The translations under genes were made by a program, and so were the position numbers. Source: Flavimaribacter sp024343425 (GTDB taxonomy: Bacteria; Pseudomonadota; Alphaproteobacteria; Rhizobiales; Rhizobiaceae). Taken from it: a DNA stretch of 64,000 bases. The notes under the pieces are model-generated. The model was given only the letters and a program-made list of their open reading frames with translations, was not told where the DNA came from and searched no databases. This document shows, in pieces, positions 52,063 to 60,434 of this stretch. Every line of letters starts with the position of its first letter. Position 1 is the first letter of the stretch. Location: NCBI GenBank assembly GCA_965227645.1, contig OZ245773.1, positions 1,922,001-1,986,000 on the forward strand, read 5' to 3'.

Positions 52063-52857
52063 TTACAATTGCATGTCGAAGCCGGTCCGGGAAGCCAGAA
52101 GGGCGAACTGGCCCTGGGCCATATCCTCGCCGGTCATGATCGGATTGCCGTGCGCGCGGGCTGCGCGCAACCAGGCCGTCAGGCTGCCAGAGGAAACGAT
52201 ATCGGCGATTACGGCGCCGGGCGAGGCCGTCTCGAGAGGGCATATCTGCGAGGAGTCGTGAAGTCCGACCGTCGTCGCGTTGACAATCAGATGATAGTCC
52301 TCGAGCGCGTTCGGCTTACCGCAGGAAATCGACGCCTTCGTGTTGTCCGCCAGGAGTGCCGCCAGTCGCCGCATGCGATCGTCATCGGTGTCAAAAAGCT
52401 GTACCTGCATTGCCCCTGCGTTCGCAAGCGCGAGGGCGATCGCGGCTCCGGCGCCGCCGCAGCCGAAAATCAGCGCCGCGCCAGAGGCCGGGTCATGATC
52501 CTTCGACCGCATTGCCCGAACGAACCCGTCTCCGTCGACATTATCCCCGCTCAGGCTTCCGTCCTCGTTTCGCGTCACGACATTGACGGCTTGCAGCAAT
52601 GCGGCTCTCTGCGTGGCGCTGTCGACAAGGTCAAGGCAGGCTTGCTTGTGCGGCGCGGTCACCACGGCGCCGTTGCAGTTGCCCCAGCCGCGCAGAAAGC
52701 GAAAGAATGCGCCGAGATCATCTGCAGGTATGTCCATCGGCGTCATGAGCGCGGCGATGTCATGATCGGCGAACCAGCTGTTGAATATGGCCGGCGACTT
52801 TGCATGTGCGATAGGCGAACCGATCATCGCCACGACCCGGGCCTTGCCGGTCAACAT
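52063..52857 (-). CDS. Shikimate dehydrogenase-like protein (AroE/YdiB family)
   Basis: 264 residues from ATG 52857. The shikimate-binding domain has MIGSPIAHAKSPAIFN and the catalytic Lys in GAVVTAPHKQAC; the catalytic Asp is in DNVDGDGF (usually NTDxxG). The NAD(P) motif is FGCGGAGAAIALALA, and the end has TGEDMAQGQFALL, matching the family's G-x-x-M-L-x-x-Q. The start is uncertain; an upstream ATG at 52956 is possible. In the operon of an importer and an FAD oxidoreductase, it is more likely a catabolic paralogue than the biosynthetic AroE. Confidence 0.85.
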   Translation of the reverse strand: MLTGKARVVAMIGSPIAHAKSPAIFNSWFADHDIAALMTPMDIPADDLGAFFRFLRGWGNCNGAVVTAPHKQACLDLVDSATQRAALLQAVNVVTRNEDGSLSGDNVDGDGFVRAMRSKDHDPASGAALIFGCGGAGAAIALALANAGAMQVQLFDTDDDRMRRLAALLADNTKASISCGKPNALEDYHLIVNATTVGLHDSSQICPLETASPGAVIADIVSSGSLTAWLRAARAHGNPIMTGEDMAQGQFALLASRTGFDMQL

Positions 52858-52996
52858 GGCTGCGACGCTTCGGTCATCCGTCTGATTTTCGTGAATAGTG
52901 TTCAAACTGCGCCTCTGGACGGGAAGATCTATTAATTGCTGACCCGGTACAACCATGATAACTGTGCCGGCTTCCTGAATGCAGACATGTGTAGCC

Positions 52997-53902
52997 ATGC
53001 TTTCCTTTCGTCAACTGGAAGTATTCCGATCGGTAATGGTCAGCGGTTCCATCAGCGCCGCTTCGCAACAGCTCAATATCGCGCAGCCGACGGTGAGCAA
53101 CACCATCAAGCGGCTCGAGGACGTGCTTGGCGTTCGCCTCTTCCACCGCAACGCCGGCCGCCTGACGCCGACGCGCACCGCCCGCCAGATCTTCGAGATC
53201 GTCCAGCCATCCATGACCGGCCTGGAGCAATTGTCGAGCACTGTCTTCGAAATCGCCTCCGGTCAGTCCGTTACGTTGCGCATGGGCGTCTCGCCAAGCG
53301 TCTCGCAGGCTCTCGGTCCAAAGGCGCTCGCCAAGCTTGCGCGCCGCAATCCAGGCGCCAAGTTGCGGATGGACACGTTGTCGCTGACCCAGATCAAGGA
53401 CTATCTCTGGCTTGCGGAAGGCGATTGCGTCGTCACCATCTATCCGGTGAACGACGCCATGATCGTGTCCCAGAAAATCGCCGAGATCTCGATGGCCTGC
53501 ATCGTGCCGCGCGACCATCCGATGGCCGACAATGAAAGCGTCTACATTGACCAGCTTGCCGACGAGCGTCTGATCTTCTTTCACCCCAACACGCCGCACG
53601 GGCGCTGGGTGAAGGACATGTTCGAGGAACGCGACATCAAGCCGAACATCACCATCGAGACCCGTTTTGCTGAGAGCGCCATCTCATTGATGTACGAGGA
53701 TTTCGGTATCGCGATTGTCGACGAATTGACCGCGACCGGCGTCAGGGACCCCGACATCAAGCCCATTCCGTTCGCTGATGGACCGCGGCTACCGGTTCTC
53801 CTGCATCATCACAAGGACCATGGCGCGCGGCGTGTCATCGAAACCATCCGGGAAAGCCTCACCGAGGCGGCGCGTGAAATCGGGCTGGAATTCGTAACAT
53901 AG
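52997..53902 (+). CDS. LysR-family transcriptional regulator
   Basis: 301 residues. The N-terminal winged HTH reads MLSFRQLEVFRSVMVSGSIS, ASQQLNIAQPTVSNTIKRLE and LGVRLFHRNAGRLTPT. The effector domain from about residue 90 has ACIVPRDHPMADNES and LIFFHPNTPHGRW. It is divergent from the AroE-like gene, 139 bases apart, so it probably controls the importer/FAD oxidoreductase operon. Confidence 0.92.
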   Translation: MLSFRQLEVFRSVMVSGSISAASQQLNIAQPTVSNTIKRLEDVLGVRLFHRNAGRLTPTRTARQIFEIVQPSMTGLEQLSSTVFEIASGQSVTLRMGVSPSVSQALGPKALAKLARRNPGAKLRMDTLSLTQIKDYLWLAEGDCVVTIYPVNDAMIVSQKIAEISMACIVPRDHPMADNESVYIDQLADERLIFFHPNTPHGRWVKDMFEERDIKPNITIETRFAESAISLMYEDFGIAIVDELTATGVRDPDIKPIPFADGPRLPVLLHHHKDHGARRVIETIRESLTEAAREIGLEFVT

Positions 53903-53989
53903 CTTTACGCTATGCCGACTCGTTGATTTTGTGCTGGCGACTGTCCGGTCTTCAAGCAAGTTTCCCCCGGTCAAACGGAGATGATCGGA

Positions 53990-55156
53990 ATGAAAATACC
54001 GGGAGGAGCCAGGAGCCTGCTATCGGCTGCTGCGGACACCGACTTGCCTTTCGCCCTGTGGCGCAGGCCAGATGCGGTTCACTGGGAAGCGCTCGTCAGT
54101 TGCAACGGTCTGACGAAACGGCCGGTGTTTACGGAAACGCATGAGCGGCCTTTCTTCGCGATCAATCGCGTCGATGTGGAAGACGCCAATCTTGCGGACG
54201 CCATCGAAGGCGATGTCCGACTGGACAAGGACGGCGTTAAATTCTGGACCGGAGCCGCCTACGGCGACGACCCCGTTTCCGACCATCAGAAAAGGCTGCT
54301 GGAGCTTGCCGATGACCGGATGGACGTTCCCGTCCAGTCGCGCGCCAAAGTTGACGGGCCGCTTGCGGCCGATCGCCAGACCTATGAGTTGCTGGTGGAG
54401 CGCTGCGTGCAGCAGATCAAGGCCGGCCGCATGCGCAAGCTCGTCACGTCGCGCGTGGAAAATCGCGCGCTGTCGCCGGAATATGATCTGCTTGATATGG
54501 CGGAACGGCTCGCCGCCAAGCTGCCGTCCGCATTCGTTGCGCTCGTTCACCTGCCTGAAACCGGAAGCTGGCTCGTCGGAACGCCGGAAATTCTGCTCTC
54601 ATCCACGCCGGATGGCGTCGACACAATGGCGCTCGCCGGCACGCAGTGGGTCGGTCCGGATCCGGATTTGAGAAACATTGGCTGGCCGGACGGTCTGATC
54701 GAGGAACAGGCGCTCGTCAGCAACTATATTCGGCGCGCTTTCCTGGAGCAGGGCATCGATGACTTCGAAGAGGTCGGACCGCGCACGGTTTCGGCGGCCA
54801 ATCTGGTGCATCTCAGAACGATTTTCCGCAGAAGCGCGGACGGCCTTGACGCCGACCGGCTGGCGGGCCTCCTGCGCAGTCTGCATCCGACGTCGGCCGT
54901 CTGCGGCATGCCGAAGCCGCCTGCGATCGAATTCCTGAAGCGGTTTGAAGGCTACGATCGCGGCTACTACACGGGATATCTTGGACCGGTCGACTGGGAC
55001 GGCTCGACAAAACTCTACGTAAACCTGCGCACCGCGCAAATTCTCGGGCAGGAAATCAGCCTCTATGTCGGCGGCGGAATTGTCGAGACATCGAACCCGG
55101 CCCGCGAATGGATCGAGACGGTTGAAAAGACCAAGACGGTCGGATCGATTATCTGA
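53990..55156 (+). CDS. Isochorismate synthase-like chorismate-utilising enzyme
   Basis: About 388 residues. The chorismate-binding domain in the C-terminal half shows the MST-family motifs: MRKLVTSRV with the general-base Lys region, FVALVHLPETGSWLVGTPE, LAGTQWVGPDP, LHPTSAVCGMP and YDRGYYTGYLGPVD. The last two are in the form seen in isochorismate synthases (MenF/EntC/DhbC). The start is ATG 53990, with GGAG 9 bases upstream; ATG 53981 directly abuts that GGAG. No menaquinone or siderophore genes are adjacent. A strong terminator follows. Confidence 0.85.
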   Translation: MKIPGGARSLLSAAADTDLPFALWRRPDAVHWEALVSCNGLTKRPVFTETHERPFFAINRVDVEDANLADAIEGDVRLDKDGVKFWTGAAYGDDPVSDHQKRLLELADDRMDVPVQSRAKVDGPLAADRQTYELLVERCVQQIKAGRMRKLVTSRVENRALSPEYDLLDMAERLAAKLPSAFVALVHLPETGSWLVGTPEILLSSTPDGVDTMALAGTQWVGPDPDLRNIGWPDGLIEEQALVSNYIRRAFLEQGIDDFEEVGPRTVSAANLVHLRTIFRRSADGLDADRLAGLLRSLHPTSAVCGMPKPPAIEFLKRFEGYDRGYYTGYLGPVDWDGSTKLYVNLRTAQILGQEISLYVGGGIVETSNPAREWIETVEKTKTVGSII

Positions 55157-55163
55157 GAAGGAC

Positions 55164-55190
55164 GCGAGCAGGCGAACCTGCTCGCTTTTT
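55164..55190 (+). terminator. Intrinsic terminator
   Basis: Perfect 9-bp stem GCGAGCAGG/CCTGCTCGC with a CGAA tetraloop, followed at once by TTTTT. It ends the isochorismate synthase-like gene, two bases before the convergent lexA stop. Confidence 0.88.
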
Positions 55191-55191
55191 C

Positions 55192-55905
55192 CTAATTGTA
55201 TGTGCGGATAAGCCCAACGAGCTTGCCCTGGATCTTGACCTGGTCCGGTCCGAAGATCCGCGTCTCGTAGGCGGGGTTGGCGGCTTCCAGCGCAATCGAT
55301 GCGCCCTTGCGCCGAAAGCGCTTGAGCGTGGCTTCCTCGTCGTCGACGAGGGCGACGACGATTTCGCCGGGATTGGCCGTCGCCGCGTTCTTGATCACCA
55401 CTGTGTCGCCGTCGAAGATGCCTGCCTCGATCATCGAGTCGCCTTTGACCTCGAGCGCGTAGTGCTCGCCATTGCCGAGCATTTCCGGCGGAACGTTGAT
55501 GTTGTGGGTGTTGTTCTGGATTGCGGATATCGGCACGCCGGCTGCGATGCGGCCCATGACAGGCACGCTGACGGACGAATTCACCGCTTCCTTCGGCGCT
55601 TCCCGCACCGGTTTGGGCTGCGTCTTGCCAAGGCTGCCTTCGATAACGCTCGGGGAGAAGCCCTTGCGCGGGTGTAAACCCTGCGCCGCCATTTCCGGGA
55701 GCCGGATCACCTCAAGTGCTCTCGCGCGATTGGGCAGGCGGCGAATGAAGCCGCGTTCCTCGAGCGCCGTAATCAGACGGTGGATGCCCGATTTCGACGC
55801 GAGATCCAGCGCGTCCTTCATTTCATCAAATGACGGCGGTATGCCGGATTCCTTCATCCGCTCGTGAATGAACAGAAGCAGTTCGTGCTGCTTGCGCGTT
55901 AACAT
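55192..55905 (-). CDS. lexA: LexA repressor
   Basis: SOS repressor, 237 residues, the alphaproteobacterial length. The winged HTH occupies residues 1-65 (MLTRKQHELLLFIHERMKES, FDEMKDALDLASKSGIHRLI). The self-cleavage site is Ala122-Gly123 (GRIAAGVP); catalytic Ser157 (GDSMIEAG) and Lys195 (EATLKRF) are present. The start is ATG 55905; an open frame continues 54 bases upstream but does not fit the family. Two LexA boxes lie 22-62 bases upstream, consistent with autoregulation. Confidence 0.95.
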   Translation of the reverse strand: MLTRKQHELLLFIHERMKESGIPPSFDEMKDALDLASKSGIHRLITALEERGFIRRLPNRARALEVIRLPEMAAQGLHPRKGFSPSVIEGSLGKTQPKPVREAPKEAVNSSVSVPVMGRIAAGVPISAIQNNTHNINVPPEMLGNGEHYALEVKGDSMIEAGIFDGDTVVIKNAATANPGEIVVALVDDEEATLKRFRRKGASIALEAANPAYETRIFGPDQVKIQGKLVGLIRTYN

Positions 55906-55926
55906 GCCCAATCCTCCGAATCGGCG

Positions 55927-55941
55927 AAACAAATACAGAAC
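55927..55941. promoter_or_regulatory. Imperfect LexA (SOS) box
   Basis: AAAC-N7-GAAC, one mismatch from GAAC-N7-GAAC, which is the complement of the alphaproteobacterial box GTTC-N7-GTTC. It lies 22 bases before the lexA start. Confidence 0.5.
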
Positions 55942-55952
55942 ATACACTATAT

Positions 55953-55967
55953 GTTCCATTTGTGTTC
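55953..55967. promoter_or_regulatory. LexA (SOS) box
   Basis: GTTC-CATTTGT-GTTC, an exact match to the alphaproteobacterial LexA box GTTC-N7-GTTC, 48 bases upstream of lexA. Confidence 0.85.
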
Positions 55968-56500
55968 TGCAAGTGTATTGCGCAATTAGGTTAAGAATGG
56001 ATTGAAAAGCGATTGCGCCGACGCTAAGGGCGCGGAAATCAAATGGCGATCTTCGGCGCGCCGATACGCCCTCACGATCTTCGACGCTAGAGGATAATAA
56101 GCGCGTCTAACTTCATCGTCACCCGTCTGGGAAAGGACTTTGGTTGTTTGGCGCAAAACTACGGTGTCGTCATTGGTATGTTCGAAGGACAGAAGATTGT
56201 CTCTGAGCTGCTGTCGGCTTTGAGGCGTTCCTTCGGCAGTTGCAGGGACCGGCGGTCGCTGGCCGTCGAACCCAGTCCAGCTGGCGGGTCCCGTCCCACA
56301 CCTGTCCATTTCAGACACCGGCATCAATGCCTGAGACGGGCTGATAACAGGGAGTTCTTCGGGACTACATCAGAACCTGAAAAGTGCTATGTAACAAACG
56401 CGGTCATCAGAGGGAGCAGGTATTGTAGTCCGCGCACGGAAACTTGACGTGGCGCCAGCATAAAGGTTCAACAAGTCGTTTTTGCCGGAAAATCGTACCT
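55968..56500. other. Intergenic region without a convincing gene
   Basis: 533 bases between the LexA box and the LuxR/hydrolase gene. Open frames of up to about 113 codons exist on both strands, but none has a ribosome binding site, a known motif or typical codon use. A+T content rises toward 56400-56500, where the composition changes for the next 5 kb. Confidence 0.5.
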
Positions 56501-58261
56501 ATGGACAAAAGGGCTGAGCTTTCTTCTCTCGCGCACTCGCCACCAAGCGAGGCTGAACTTGTTCATATGCTTTATGACGCGGTCATGGACAATTCGCTTT
56601 GGCCGGAAATGATCTCGGAACTGATGGAGTATATCGAGAGGGCGCGCGCGAGTTCGCTTGATGCGGACGGTCATCAATTCGAAGGGTTGGTTAAGCACTT
56701 TCAGCGGGCGATGAAGTTGAGTGAAAGCTTCGTCGAATTGCAGGAAAAGCACTCCACGCTTGACGGCGTAATGAATGCCCTGGCGCTGGGGGTGAGTGTT
56801 TACGATCATGCTGGTAAACGGATTTATGCCAATGCTGCAGCCAAACAGGGTGTTTTGGGCCATTCGTCGCTCATGCAATTGCGAAGAAGCGCAGAAACGC
56901 GGCAGGCAGAGCCCATCGGACAGGAACTCTTGCCGGTCTTGCTCAATATCGCCGGACAGGAAATTGCACTAGTCTCAGCCTCTGCGGTTCAGCCGCGTAT
57001 GTTGCCCGCAAACGTCGCCTATGTTGCGCTAGCCTTGCCGGAAAGCCCGACTTATACGCTGGAGACCATACAGCGGCGTTTTTATCTTTCCAGCTCTGAA
57101 ATGAAGCTTCTGGAAGCTTTCTATGAGTGGCGCAATCTGCGGGAGGCTGCAGGTAATTGCGGGCTGACATACGAGAGTGCACGGACCTATCTCAAACGCA
57201 TCTACTCAAAAACTGGCGTGAATGATCAGGCCAGGTTGATGGCGCTTTTTGATGTGAACCCCGTGTCACTGATTAGTGGCGATGTACAGGTCAGAGCACC
57301 GCAAATCGACGTGCGCAATACGCTTACCTTGAAAGATGGCCGGCTGCTCGAATATTTCGCTCTCGGTCCGGAAGATGGTCATACAGTGCTGCATTTCGAC
57401 GCTCTCACCGGCGTGACCGTCGATCTTATAGGCGCCCCTCAAGTTTATGATGAAATGCTGCGGGATCTTGGATTGCGTATCATAGTTCCATGCCGCCCGG
57501 GCACGTTCCGCAGCGATTTCAAACGGCTTTCGGGTTTAACAGGCTTTACGCCCGACATCTTGGAGCTTCTGGATCGTTTTGGCGCTGACAAGGCCACACT
57601 ATTGTCGCAGGCATTTGGCTCGTGTTCGGCGCTTGCATTTGCCGCATCAGCGCCTGACAGGGTCGAGCGTGTTGTGTTGTGCGCACCCAGCTATCCGCGT
57701 CATGAGCCTGCCAATTGGCGCAGCAAGGATGTCTTCTATATCATCAGTGGTGTCATTGGCCGTCGCGCTCCAGCGCTGATGAAAGCGATTATTCCCTATC
57801 TCATGCGTTCCGTCACGCAGAATACCAGCAAGTATCTTGAACGGCATATCGCGCGTTCCAATTGCGCCGCGGACATCGCGGTTTTGTCCAGCCCGACGCT
57901 GCAGAAGCGGATCCCGGAAATGCTTGCTCTTCGTTCAATGAATGGAACAGACGGGTTGGTGCAGGAGAATTTCCTCAATACGCACGGCTGGGATTTTGAT
58001 CTCGGCGCAATTGCAGCGCCGGTCCATATTCTTCAGGGTGCATTGGATAATGTTTCCGATCCCGTAGGCAGCGTCAAGCTCGCTGGCGCTCTGCCCAATG
58101 CGCGGCTGCATCTGTTTTCAGAGCTGGGTCAGTATTTATTATTCAGCGAATGGCCGTGGATTTTCGAGCTTTGTGCTGGTGGTGCGCCGGCGGAGCTTTC
58201 AACCGCCAGTGAAGTCCCTTCGCAGCATCTTGATGACAGGGTCTCCAGCACCACAGTATAA
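56501..58261 (+). CDS. LuxR-type HTH regulator fused to an alpha/beta-hydrolase fold with degenerate triad
   Basis: 586 residues from ATG 56501. Residues about 85-180 look PAS-like (MNALALGVSVYDHAGKRIYA). Residues 195-255 are a LuxR/GerE HTH (LSSSEMKLLEAFYEW, ESARTYLKRIYSKTGVNDQA). Residues about 275-560 match an alpha/beta-hydrolase. The nucleophile elbow reads G373-S-C375-S-A377, with Cys where Ser is usual; Asp516 may be the acid; the usual His is Gln544 (ELGQYLLFSE). The domain may bind rather than cleave a ligand. The gene is lower in G+C than the genes before it and has no clear operon partner. Confidence 0.85.
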   Translation: MDKRAELSSLAHSPPSEAELVHMLYDAVMDNSLWPEMISELMEYIERARASSLDADGHQFEGLVKHFQRAMKLSESFVELQEKHSTLDGVMNALALGVSVYDHAGKRIYANAAAKQGVLGHSSLMQLRRSAETRQAEPIGQELLPVLLNIAGQEIALVSASAVQPRMLPANVAYVALALPESPTYTLETIQRRFYLSSSEMKLLEAFYEWRNLREAAGNCGLTYESARTYLKRIYSKTGVNDQARLMALFDVNPVSLISGDVQVRAPQIDVRNTLTLKDGRLLEYFALGPEDGHTVLHFDALTGVTVDLIGAPQVYDEMLRDLGLRIIVPCRPGTFRSDFKRLSGLTGFTPDILELLDRFGADKATLLSQAFGSCSALAFAASAPDRVERVVLCAPSYPRHEPANWRSKDVFYIISGVIGRRAPALMKAIIPYLMRSVTQNTSKYLERHIARSNCAADIAVLSSPTLQKRIPEMLALRSMNGTDGLVQENFLNTHGWDFDLGAIAAPVHILQGALDNVSDPVGSVKLAGALPNARLHLFSELGQYLLFSEWPWIFELCAGGAPAELSTASEVPSQHLDDRVSSTTV

Positions 58262-58322
58262 GCGGTTGTCTGGATGCAGATTTGCAAAAATTTGGATCCG
58301 GTGTCCTCGGATGTCCCCAATT

Positions 58323-58352
58323 GGGAATATCGATCAATTCCCCGATTTTCTA
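58323..58352 (+). terminator. Weak candidate terminator
   Basis: GGGAAT (58323) and ATTCCC (58337) form a 6-bp stem around an 8-base loop, followed by CGATTTTCT. It lies between the LuxR-hydrolase gene and the VWA gene. Confidence 0.3.
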
Positions 58353-58394
58353 GGTTCTCGCCAACCAATCTGGTAATCGGGAGAAACCAACGGC

Positions 58395-59771
58395 ATGAAA
58401 GTACTTTTTTCGGCAACGGCGCTTGCGCTGCTTCCTGTCACAGCCCTTGCGGCGCCCTCTGACATCCTCTTCATTCTTGACGGTTCTGGCTCCATGTGGG
58501 GACAAATCGACAACGTCGCGAAGATAGAATCAGCAAAGTCGACCATGCTGAAGCTCATGGACGAAGTTCCAGCCGACGCGCACATTGGATTGATGACCTA
58601 TGGCACACAGTCGAAGAACAGCTGCCAGGATGTCAGTGTTCTGAATGCGATCGGCAGCGATCGCGGTGCGATCAAAACCAGCATTGGTGCGTTGAAGCCT
58701 CTGGGCAAAACGCCGATTGAAAAGTCGTTGGTGGAAGGTATCGCAACACTCGCGGGCAAAGAACCTGCCGATGTCGCCAAATCACTTGTGTTGATTTCCG
58801 ACGGCATCGAAACCTGCGATGGCGACCCCTGCGCCATCGCCGCGAAGGCCTCGGATACCGGCGTGGCCTTGAAGGTCCATGTTGTCGGTTTCAACGTCGA
58901 TGACGAAGCGCGCAATCAGCTTGAATGCATCGCGAAGGCGGGCGGTGGCAGATATTTCGATGCGGCCGACACCAAGGGCTTTACAAGCGCAATGCAGGCC
59001 GTTGTTGAAGTGGCGCAGGCGGAATCCGCTCCCAAGCCCGTCGCCGAGGAATCCGCGGGTCCTGTTGTGACGGAATTTTTCCGCGATGATTTTGATGGTG
59101 AGACGCTGGGCGAAGTCTGGCGGGTCGATCATGCGAGTGAAGACAATTTCATCGTCGATGATGGTTTCCTGACGGTACTATCGACCACGTTTGGAGGCTT
59201 CGCCTCGAGCGAACCGCAAAACCTCTTCACCTATACGGGCGAATTGCCCAAGGGCGATTGGGATATGGAAATCATCTACACGGGAGAATACACCACCGAT
59301 GCTGACCGCCTCACTATGGGGCTTCGCAAGGATGAGCAGAACTATCTGGCAACGGGCTATCTGGGCATTCTCACGGGGACCGGCTGTCAAAAGACAGAAA
59401 TGCGCCTGACAAAAATGTTCAAGGGCACTGCCGATACACGGAATGTGCCGTTTAGGGGAACGTCGGCGAGGGGTCAGTGCTATCACGGGTTCCCTCTGGA
59501 AAATGAGGATTGGGCCGCAGTCACCGCCGACCATCAGAATAAACCGATCAAGCTTACCCTCTCCAAACGTGGCCGGGACTATACGTCAAGTGTGGAGCTT
59601 CTCGGCTTCACCGATGCCGATGGTAATCCCTATGTTCGGGAAACGGAAAAATATACGTCACTGCGTGCGCCGGGCGTGCCTGCCTTCAATGTCGATCGGG
59701 CCAAGAAAAATTATGTTGAGGGCGAAGTCCTGATGAACATCGATTCTTTCGTTATCAACAAGGTGGAGTAA
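58395..59771 (+). CDS. Secreted VWA-domain protein with C-terminal beta-sandwich-like region
   Basis: 458 residues with a signal peptide (cleavage after ALA, about residue 19). The VWA domain (about 22-205) keeps the MIDAS motif DILFILDGSGSMWG, the Thr in LGKTPIEKSL and the Asp in LVLISDGIETCDGDPC. The C-terminal part (about 225-458, FFRDDFDGETLGEVWRVDH, DWDMEIIYTGEY) resembles a concanavalin-like sandwich of the kind used for carbohydrate binding. Paired cysteines fit a periplasmic or outer-surface location. The SH3 gene follows 2 bases on and is surely co-transcribed. Confidence 0.87.
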   Translation: MKVLFSATALALLPVTALAAPSDILFILDGSGSMWGQIDNVAKIESAKSTMLKLMDEVPADAHIGLMTYGTQSKNSCQDVSVLNAIGSDRGAIKTSIGALKPLGKTPIEKSLVEGIATLAGKEPADVAKSLVLISDGIETCDGDPCAIAAKASDTGVALKVHVVGFNVDDEARNQLECIAKAGGGRYFDAADTKGFTSAMQAVVEVAQAESAPKPVAEESAGPVVTEFFRDDFDGETLGEVWRVDHASEDNFIVDDGFLTVLSTTFGGFASSEPQNLFTYTGELPKGDWDMEIIYTGEYTTDADRLTMGLRKDEQNYLATGYLGILTGTGCQKTEMRLTKMFKGTADTRNVPFRGTSARGQCYHGFPLENEDWAAVTADHQNKPIKLTLSKRGRDYTSSVELLGFTDADGNPYVRETEKYTSLRAPGVPAFNVDRAKKNYVEGEVLMNIDSFVINKVE

Positions 59772-59773
59772 TC

Positions 59774-60160
59774 GTGAGAAATCTTCGCGCAATAGCACTT
59801 GTTGCAGGCCTCTCGGGCCTGCTTCCAACACCGGCTCTGGCGCAAGCGCTGGATGTGCCGGTGATTGAACATGCGGATGAAGATTTCGACACCTGCGCTT
59901 TGGGGCGTGTGACGGGGCTGAAATCAGATGGTGATCGCTTTCTGGCTGTGCGTTCCGGTCCGGGTTCCGACTACACAAAGCTGGACGAGCTGCACAATGG
60001 CGAAAAGGTTTGGCTGTTTGACCAGAAGGGCAAATGGATCGGCGTCGTTTACGGCGTGGAAGAGGTTTCCTGTAGCCCGGTTGTGAAAGATCGCCCCGTC
60101 CCGCATGAGGGTAAGAAGGGCTGGGTTCATGGAAACTGGATCGAAATACTGGCGGGCTAG
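59774..60160 (+). CDS. Secreted SH3-domain protein
   Basis: 128 residues from a GTG at 59774, with GGAG 6 bases upstream. A signal peptide (NLRAIALVAGLSGLLPTPAL, cleavage after ALAQA) precedes a bacterial SH3-like domain: FLAVRSGPGSDYTKLDELHN, GEKVWLFDQKGKWIGVVYG and WVHGNWIEIL. Such domains bind peptidoglycan or proteins in the periplasm. One Cys pair (CALG, VSCSPV) may be oxidised. It is operonic with the VWA gene. Confidence 0.86.
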   Translation: MRNLRAIALVAGLSGLLPTPALAQALDVPVIEHADEDFDTCALGRVTGLKSDGDRFLAVRSGPGSDYTKLDELHNGEKVWLFDQKGKWIGVVYGVEEVSCSPVVKDRPVPHEGKKGWVHGNWIEILAG

Positions 60161-60434
60161 TTTACACGCTGTGCGAGCCGCCAGTGTCGTCACTTTTCTG
60201 GCGGGTCCTTGTCCTTCCGTCCTTCGTTGCGGTGAATGGTGTGCATCAAGAATTCGAAGGGCGGGAAATCGGGCTGGTCAACAGTGAGAGTGCTCCGCTC
60301 TTCTTGCTTTTGGGTGCAGGCAGCATGACGCTCTCCACACTCCATTCAGGGCGGTCTGGTCGATGCGGAGAACCAGATTTGCGCCCGCACTCTGTTAAAT
60401 CCCGCCAGTGAGGGGCCTTTAAAATGACAATGCC

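Noticed and set aside
55986..56327. 113-codon open frame on the minus strand between lexA and the LuxR-hydrolase gene
   Set aside because: No ribosome binding site, no recognisable motif and atypical residue make-up. It is the best non-shadow frame in that gap, but not enough to call a gene.
60184..60411. 75-codon open frame on the plus strand after the SH3 gene
   Set aside because: Hydrophobic at the start but followed by low-quality sequence, with no ribosome binding site; treated as non-coding.
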